This document shows positions 53,756-61,600 of a stretch of 64,000 nucleotides of DNA, piece after piece. The position numbers were made by a program, and so were the translations under genes. The notes beneath the pieces were generated by a model. The model saw only the letters and a list, made by a program, of their open reading frames with translations. It was not told where the DNA came from and searched no databases. Origin of the DNA: Magnetococcales bacterium (lineage in GTDB: Bacteria; Pseudomonadota; Magnetococcia; Magnetococcales; JADFYX01); assembly GCA_002753565.1 (NCBI GenBank), contig PEAM01000015.1, positions 27,073 to 91,072 of the forward strand, given 5' to 3'. Within the stretch, counting starts at the first letter, position 1; each line of letters opens with the position of its first letter.

Positions 53756-53931
53756 CGCCTAGATTGGATCTTGGAACAACTACTGTTTCCGGGATCATAG
53801 GTAGCCTACCCAATAATTGCAAATTCCATGGGGTCATTGGGCTAAAATAGTGGGATTGGAATTGTCCTTACTGGTATGATTAAGATAGATTGTTGGATTG
53901 TTACGATAAAAACACAAGAGAGGATAAAGGC

Positions 53932-54915
53932 ATGGCAAAGCAACACATTCTGGTCACTGGCGGAGCGGGTTATATTGGCAGTCACACCTGCAAAGTGTTG
54001 GCCCAGGCCGGTTTGGAACCGGTTGTGGTGGATAACTTGATCTTTGGCCATCGCGATTTGGTCCGGTGGGGCGCTTTTGAGGAGGGGGACCTGCGTGATT
54101 CGGCTTTTCTGGATCGGGTTTTTCAAACCTATCAACCGGTTGCCGTGATCCATTTTGCCGGCTACACCTATGTGGGGGAGTCGGTGACGGACCCGGCAAA
54201 ATTTTATGCCAATAATGTGGTGGCTGCGATGTCGTTGTTGGACGCCATGCGTCGGGCTGGTTGTGCGGTTTTTATTTTTTCCAGTACCTGTAGTGTGTTT
54301 GGCATGCCTGATCAGCTGCCCCTTTCTGAAAAACACCCTCAAGCCCCCATCAGCCCCTATGGTCAGACCAAGCTGGTGGTGGAAAAAATGCTGGCCGATT
54401 ATGAGCGTGCCTATGGCATTAAGCATGTGGTTTTACGCTATTTCAATGCAGCCGGGGCCGACCCGGAAGGAGAGTGTGGCGAAGATCATGATCCCGAAAC
54501 CCATCTAATTCCCCTGGCTCTGTTTACCCTGATGGGTCGGCGTAACCTGCTGAAAATATTTGGCACCGATTATCCCACGGAGGATGGCACAGCCGTTAGA
54601 GATTATATCCATGTCATGGATCTGGCTGAGGCCCATCTGCTTGCCCTGCGGCATCTTCTGGAGGGGGGGCAGAGCGATGCCTTCAACCTGGGAACCGGGC
54701 AGGGGTACTCGGTACGCAAGATCATCCAAGTAGCGGAGGCGGTGACCGGGCTGACCATGGCTGTTGAGGAGGCGCCTCGTCGTGAGGGAGATCCCCCTGT
54801 GTTGGTGTCAGACTCCAGCCATATCTTTCAGGACCTGGGGTGGAAACCCCGCTATTCGGATATTCAAAGCCTGGTTGAAACCGCTTGGCGCTGGCATCAA
54901 AACCGGCACGGCTAA
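53932..54915 (+). CDS. galE: UDP-glucose 4-epimerase
   Basis: The 327-residue protein is an extended short-chain dehydrogenase/reductase: NAD-binding GGAGYIGSH, acidic VVVDNL at the end of strand 2, catalytic SSTCSVFG and Y143-x3-K147 in PYGQTK, LRYFNAAGA, and the C-terminal DGTAVRDYIHVMDLAEAH block typical of GalE. It interconverts UDP-glucose and UDP-galactose (or the N-acetyl forms) and supplies precursor for the polysaccharide. ATG 53932 is decided by AGAGGATAAAGGC; a longer frame from 53890 lacks one. Length matches the family. Confidence 0.95.
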   Translation: MAKQHILVTGGAGYIGSHTCKVLAQAGLEPVVVDNLIFGHRDLVRWGAFEEGDLRDSAFLDRVFQTYQPVAVIHFAGYTYVGESVTDPAKFYANNVVAAMSLLDAMRRAGCAVFIFSSTCSVFGMPDQLPLSEKHPQAPISPYGQTKLVVEKMLADYERAYGIKHVVLRYFNAAGADPEGECGEDHDPETHLIPLALFTLMGRRNLLKIFGTDYPTEDGTAVRDYIHVMDLAEAHLLALRHLLEGGQSDAFNLGTGQGYSVRKIIQVAEAVTGLTMAVEEAPRREGDPPVLVSDSSHIFQDLGWKPRYSDIQSLVETAWRWHQNRHG

Positions 54916-55045
54916 TTAAAGATGCTTAAAATAAGTGACTATTCATAAACAGTCAATTTAATAGAGATAAAGGGAGATTTGTGCTACAAATGAGAGGGTG
55001 GGTCGTTGTGGCCATGTTGGTTTTTTTTCTATTGGAGATTGTTCC

Positions 55046-55345
55046 ATGAAGTCAGAAGTTTACTACGAGGGTATTGGTGAAATGGGGTTTCATCTTGGCA
55101 TGGTTCGGATGAACCTGATGGGTTTGGATATCTCCCAGAAAGATGCCAATGGGAGACCTCTTCCCGTTGTGCAAGATCAGGCTGTCATGTCATTGCGGGG
55201 TTTTTTAGCCTCTCTTGCTGCCATGCAGAGCATGGCGGACAAACTGGTTGAGGCCAAGGTGTTGCGTCGCACAGAGCAAGAGGGTAAAGCCGGGCTGGCC
55301 CCTCTGACGGCAGAGGGTGGTGACGACGTTGTTTTGAAAAACTAA
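55046..55345 (+). CDS. Small hypothetical protein ending in a repeat element
   Basis: The 99-residue protein is not recognised. It has MGFHLGMVRMNLMGLDI near the start, a helical middle (ALRGFL-AMQSMADKL region) and an acidic end. No membrane segment, signal peptide or Cys is seen. ATG 55046 follows TTGGAGATT with good spacing. The stop codon TAA at 55343-55345 lies in the first bases of the palindromic element at 55342, so the last residues may have been shaped by that insertion. It lies between galE and the giant repeat protein and may be cotranscribed with neither. Confidence 0.6.
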   Translation: MKSEVYYEGIGEMGFHLGMVRMNLMGLDISQKDANGRPLPVVQDQAVMSLRGFLASLAAMQSMADKLVEAKVLRRTEQEGKAGLAPLTAEGGDDVVLKN

Positions 55346-55472
55346 GGAGTCTAGCAATAATAACTTGTGCAGATTGCGCCGGATTTTGGTTCACCTGCAA
55401 GCCTTTCTACAACGCAGCAGGTGGGCCAAAAGAGAAGCAAGATGTGCAGGTTGTTTTTGCTGGACTCCTAAG
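55342..55472. repeat. Palindromic repeat element, long copy
   Basis: Outer arms CTAAGGAGTCTAGCAA (55342-55357) and TTGCTGGACTCCTAAG (55457-55472) pair at 14 of 16 positions. Inside is a second inverted repeat, TTTTGGTTCACCTGC (55384-55398) against GCAGGTGGGCCAAAA (55417-55431): 13 of 15 pairs, and the two others could be G-U in RNA. No open frame is inside. The left 34 bases match the short copy at 41363. The left arm supplies the stop codon of the gene before it. The form suggests a non-autonomous mobile palindrome. Confidence 0.8.
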
Positions 55473-55625
55473 CTGTTTTGGTTGTCTGGATGGAGGGGGA
55501 GCGCTTGATTATTATTGGCACGCTTTAGGGCGGTTAATTGTTTCGAGTGGTTGTTTTGAATAGAGCCTTATCCTGTAGCCAAATGGTGGTTGCGGGCCTT
55601 GTTGCACCCTTTAAGGTTTGTATTA
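55473..55625 (+). promoter_or_regulatory. Upstream region of the giant repeat protein
   Basis: This 153-base region after the palindromic element must carry the promoter for the giant gene unless it is read through from upstream. It contains an AT-rich part (about 55505-55565). I see no strong -35/-10 pair. AAGG at about 55613-55616 is a plausible ribosome site for ATG 55626. Confidence 0.3.
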
Positions 55626-58600
55626 ATGTTTAAAACTATCGTTTCATTTCTGACTGTTTCCGAGGGTTTTTCTGGGAAAAACAGGATATCCGACACCATC
55701 TTCGAGCGACTTGAAGAGCGGATTTTATTGTCGGCAGAGGCGTTGATTCAACCCTTGGACCCCATGGAAGACAGTGGGGAGCTGTCCCAACAGGAGGAGG
55801 CTGTCCTGCTGCTGGACGAGAGTGACTCCACTCAAGTTCAGTCTGTTGATGATGCAGCCGGGAAGGCCGACTCCTTCGACTATGCCCCTGCAACCCCGCT
55901 TTCCGACCTTTTTTCGACCTCAGAACCGGCAGAGAGTTCAGGCAGTTCTTCAGCTATCACCCTGCAAACTGTTTTTGACAGCGAGACCATCCGGGAAGAT
56001 GTCCACTTGACCGGACTGGATGCCACCGCTTGCCTCGACACCTTGGTCATCGGTCCCGACCAGATGTTCAGTGGCAGTGGTAACGTTGATGGCGATGTGG
56101 TGGTCTATGGCCTGCTGAACCCTGGCAACTCCCCCGGCATCCAAAACCTTGTCGACCTCACCCTGACCGACCAGAGCGTAACCCTTATTGAGATCGGTGG
56201 CCTGACCCCCGGGCCGGGCAGTTCGGTTGTTGATGATGGCTATGATCAGATCAATGCCAGTGGTTCGATGGCTTTGGCCGGAAAACTGGATGTGGATCTG
56301 CTGAATAATTTTACGCCTCAGGTTGGACAAAAATTTACAACGATGACCTTTGCCGATGTCTCCGGTAGTTTTGACGGTTTTTCCGGTCTTTATATCGGTA
56401 ATGGACTCTACTTTTCCCCCTATGTCCAGCCGGACCAGCTCACGCTGGAGGTTGCCCGCCTGCCTGTTCCCGGTCTGGATCTGGAGATACCTGATGCGGA
56501 CGAGTTGGACGGTTTGCTGGGGCTGTTGGTGCAACCCACCAAGCTGGAGCAACCGGTCACCGCCACGGGTACCTTTCAAATGGCGGGTCAGACCCTCAGC
56601 GGCACCCTGACATTCAATCAGGTGGCAGCCGGCGAGTTTGAAGTGACGGCAACGGATGTATCCACCCAGCTCAGTTCAGGGGGGGCACAGGTTGATTTCA
56701 GCCAGGGTTCCGGTGCCTTTTTTCTGAGTGAATCCGGCATGGCAGGCTCGGTGAGTGGTGATGTTTCTTTGAGTGGCGTGGCGGGGGTCTCCCTGGAGGC
56801 TGCTCCCCTCGCCCTGACCTTCAACACCCTGACGGAGGATATCAACCGAACCGTCGCAGGGGCAGAAGATACGCTGCTGAATGTTGCTGCCAATACCGGC
56901 TTTTCTATCCATGGCAGCAGCCGGTTTACGCTGGATGATGTGGCCTCCTTTACGGGTGATTTCTCCCTTGAGGCAGCGGTTCGGTCGGGGGTTGATCAGC
57001 TCTTGATCGGTGGTAGTGGTCTGACGGCTGCGGTGGGGGATGTGGAAAATGGTCTGGGCATCTCCATGGCGGATGGCGAGTTGGCGCTGTTGATTGTCGA
57101 TGAAGGGGGGGGTGCCGGTTACGCCGTCACTGCCCGTGGCGAGGCCACCCTGCATGGGGTGGATGAGGGAGGGATCACCGGACCACTGCAGATAGAGCGC
57201 AACACCCTGGGCCGAGTGGTGGATGAGGTGATCTCCAATGGGGTCAACACCCTCAACCTTACCCTGAAAAACCTGGACACCACCCCCTCTTTTCGTGCCC
57301 AGGGCGCCACCTTGGATTTGGGGGCGGATATCGGTTCGATCAGCGGCGACCTTTTTATTCAAGCTTCGTTTGGTGACGAGGAGTCCGAGCTGGCTCTTGG
57401 GGTGGAGAACCTTTCGGCCAGCCTCCAGCTTGGTGGTGTGGCGACGGCAACCTTTACGGAGGGGGAGGCGGCCCTTCTCCTGAATCGGGATGCGGAGGGG
57501 TTCCATTATGCGGTCATCACCACTGGGCAGGCCGCGTTGGAGGGGGTTGAGGGTCTCTCTCTCTCTGGCCAGGCCCTTACCCTGGTATATAACGACTCCG
57601 CCGAAGCGGTTGACCGTACCATTCAGACCGCCAACGGAACCTTGGCGTTGGTGGCGGAAGCGGGGGCTTCGGCTCTGACGGGAGTGGCAGAGCTGGATGT
57701 GGCTGGACTCTTGGTTGCCCAGGGTGAGATCGCCTTGGAGACCACGGTGGAGAGCGTGGCCCTGAGTGACGAGACCTTGGCAGCCGTCGAGCGGTTGACC
57801 CTGATCGGCGAGAAGGTTTCGGCCTCCCTTAATGCACCCGATCTGCCGGATGCCGGGCTTACCCTGACCGACCTGGATTTTGGGCTGACCTTCATGACAG
57901 AACAGGGTGATGCCGATCCTCGTCGCTGGCTCTCTTTGGCGGCTCTGCCACAACAGATTGAAATAGCCGGTGTTCTTTTCACCCCTACCCAGGCCGAGCT
58001 GTCTCTCAACCAGGGGCTCTCCCGGATCAGTGGTGCGGTAAACGAGACGGTGGTGGATTGGAGTAACAACGTTCAGAGCTTTGCAAGCGAGGCCATGAGT
58101 GCGGTCGCGATGAGTTTTGCCGACGAGCGCTGGACACTCCCCATCAGCGGCGAGATGTCCCTTTTGGGCGAGACGGTGCGTGGGGATTTTCAACTCACCA
58201 TGAACCCCGGCAATGGGGTGTATGAGGTTGCTGGCAGCAACCTGGAGCTAACCCTCTCGGCTGGTGTGGCTGGTGTCGCTATTACCGGTGGGAGCGGTAC
58301 CTTCCAATTTTCCCCTGAGGGCATTGTCGGCAGTCTCTCTGCGGCGGCCAGCTTGACCGGTTTGGATGGGGTGGTTTTTTCCCTGCCGGAGGTGACTCTG
58401 GATTTTAACAATACCGATAGTGAACGGTTGGGCATTGCCGCCCAGACCGCTCTCAATCTCTCGGCTGTCGGGGCCTCCCTGACCATTGGCGACTTTACCC
58501 ACATCTCTGGCGATTTCTCTCTCTCCCGTCAGGTGGTGGATGGGGTGGAGCGGCTGTTGATTGGCGGGCGTCACATCGCCTCCGGCCTGGGCGATGTTGC

Positions 58601-61600
58601 CGGGGGATATGGCATTTCGGTCGAGGATGCCAATCTGGCTCTTCTTGTTGCCGGTACCGACCAGGGGTCTGAGTACGCCTTGATGGCATCGGGTGTGGCA
58701 ACCCTCAAGGGGCTGACCGATACCGCTATCTCATCGGCCCAGCCTCTCTCTATCCGCATCAATACCCTGGGTGAAGCGATTCAGGAGCAGGTTTACAACG
58801 GTATCGAAATGGTGCAGTTGGCCTTTGATACCGCGGCGGCGGAGCAGGTCTTTTTGCTGGAAAATGCCACACTCACCCTGGGTGACAACCTGGGTTCCAT
58901 CACCGGCGATCTGCGTTTTGGTGCGGCGTTTAACAGCCAGGGTGATGTGCAGCTCACGTTGGATGCCCGTAACCTGACCGGATCGTTGGCTCTGGTGGGA
59001 GGGGTGGCGGTGGAACTCTCTGAAGGGCGTGGCGATCTGCGTTTTAAGAGGAGTGGCAGCAGCCTGGAGACCACCGGCAGTTTTTCGGGACGCGCCGACC
59101 TGACCGGACTGGAGGGGCTCTCCTTGAACGACGGTTTGGTCGACCTGACCCTGGATGCAGGGGGTGTTTTGCAAAGTGGTGCCATCCGTGGCGCCCTTGC
59201 CCTGGCCGGACAGAGCTACACCGGCTCCCTTTTTATCGATCGGGTGGGAGAGGGGGCGTACGAACTCTCCGCCAGTAACATCCAGACCGAACTGCGGGCA
59301 GGAGAGGCGGTGTTGAGCCTGAGTAACGGTTCTGGTGGTATCTATCTTTCCGAAAGCGGTATGGCGGGCTCCATTGGTGGTCAGGTTACCCTTTCCGGCC
59401 TTCCGGGCATGACCCTCCATGAGGCGGATCTGGCGATTCAGTTCAACAGTTTTGCCGAGCGGTTCGAGCAGACCATCACCGGGGCTGGATTTCACCGGTT
59501 GGATGTTCCCGCCAGCACCCCGGTGCGTCTGGTGGGGGCGGTGGATTTCAGCCTGGAGGGGTTTGCCTCCTTTGCGGGTGATGTGGTGGTGGAGGCCTCT
59601 CTCTCTGTCGATGGGGTCAACCACCTGATGATCGGTGGGCGCCATTTGACCGCCTCGGTAGGAGACCCTGCTACGGGTGTGGCGGTAGGTCTGACCGGGG
59701 GAACCTTGGCTCTGTTGGTAGCGGATGACGGTTCTGGCCCAAAGATGGCCCTGGATGCCACAGGGGTGGCAGCACTGTATGGGGTGAGTGACGGGGCGAT
59801 CAGCGGCGAGATCAACGCCCGGTTCAACTCTCTGGGCCGAGAGGTTCAGGAGCAGATCACCAATGGGGTCGACTCTCTGGCGCTGCAGTTTGCCGATGGG
59901 GCTGTGGTGCACTCTTTCGATGCCTCGGGTGTGCGGTTGGATCTGGGCGAGAGTATTGGCTTTATTGAGGGGGACCTGCGCATTCAAGGGTCACTCGATG
60001 GGGCCAACTCCGAGGTGCAGATTGGGGCATCGAATGTAAAGGGGCGCTTGGGGATTGGTCCGGCTGCGGTGGTTTTGGAGTCAGGCTCCCTTGGATTGCT
60101 GCTGACCCATAACCCAACCGATGGCTTCGACTATGCACTGACCGCCGAGGGTAAAGCCCAGCTGCAGGGGATGGATGCCCTCACCCTCACCAGTGAAGAT
60201 CTTGCCATTGCCGTCAACGGTTCGGCCAACGCTCTCAGTCGGACCATTCAAACCCAGACCGGTAGTTTGACACTGGCGTTGGCGGCTGGGGAGGCGACTC
60301 TCAACGGCCTGGTCTCCCTGGGTGTTGCCGACCTTCTCACCTTGAAAGGAGAGGTAACCCTGACCTCTCTTACCGACAACATCGCTCTCTCCGACTTGAC
60401 GACGACCGACCTTGCCACCGACCGTCTGAATATCATCGGCAGTCATCTGACCGCCTCTCTGACCGCACCCGGTGCGCCGGATTTGGGGGTAACCCTGGAA
60501 GATCTGGATCTGGCGCTGGCTTTTTTCCAGGAGCAGGATGTCGCAGACCCCCGGCGCTGGTTCTCTCTCAATGCCCTGCCCGGTTCCCTGACTATTCTCG
60601 GGCACACCTTTACCCCAGACAATGCGTCGGTGCAGCTTAACCAGGCTTTGGCCCGGGTCAGTGGCGCTGTCAACGATACCGTGGTGGACTGGAGCAGTGT
60701 CCAGGAGACCATCACCATCGATGATGCCACCTCTGTTCTGATGGACTTTGCCGGCGGTACCTGGAGTCTGCCTCTCTCGGGTGGGTTGGATCTCTTTGGG
60801 GAGACCATCCGTGGCGATTTTCTCTTTACCTACGACCCCGACACCACCACCTATACCGCTACGGCTGACAACCTGGAACTCTCCCTTAAGGCTGGTGCTG
60901 CCAGTGTGGCTGTTACCGGGGGAAGCGGCTCCTTCTCCATGGGCTCTGATGGCTTGGTTGCCCAGTTTTCCGGTTCGGCCCTTCTCAATGGCCTCGATGG
61001 CGTTGCCTTCACCTTGCCAGATGTCTCCTTTGCCCTCAATACCACCGATCAGGATCTGTTCGGCGTTGCGGCGAAGACCGACTTGAGTCTCACCGCCACC
61101 GGGGCCACCCTGGAAATTGGTGAATTTACCTCCATGAGTGGGGATTTTGCCCTGTCTCGTCAGGTGGTCGATGGGGTGGAACAGCTGCGCATTGGTGGCA
61201 ACAACATTGCCGCCGCCGTCGGGGATCTGGCTGCCGGCTTTGGGGTCTCTGTCGCCAACGCCGATCTTGCCATGCTTCTGATCGATGGGGTGGATGGTCC
61301 ACGCTACGCCTTGCAGGCCAGTGGTATCCCGGCATTAAACGGCCTCTCTGGTGGTACTTTGTCGGCGCTGGACCCCATGGTGATTCGCATCAACCAACTG
61401 GGTCAGGCTGTCTCTGAAGAGATCCACAATGGTGTGCAGGCGGTTCAGCTCGCTTTCGAAAGTGGGACGGCCGAACAGGCCTTTAAGCTGGATGGGGCAA
61501 CACTCGATCTGGGGGATTTTGGTGCCATTACCGGCAACCTTGCCTTTGGCGCCGCTCGGGATGGGGCTGGCAACATCACCCTGACGCTGCAGGCGGACCA

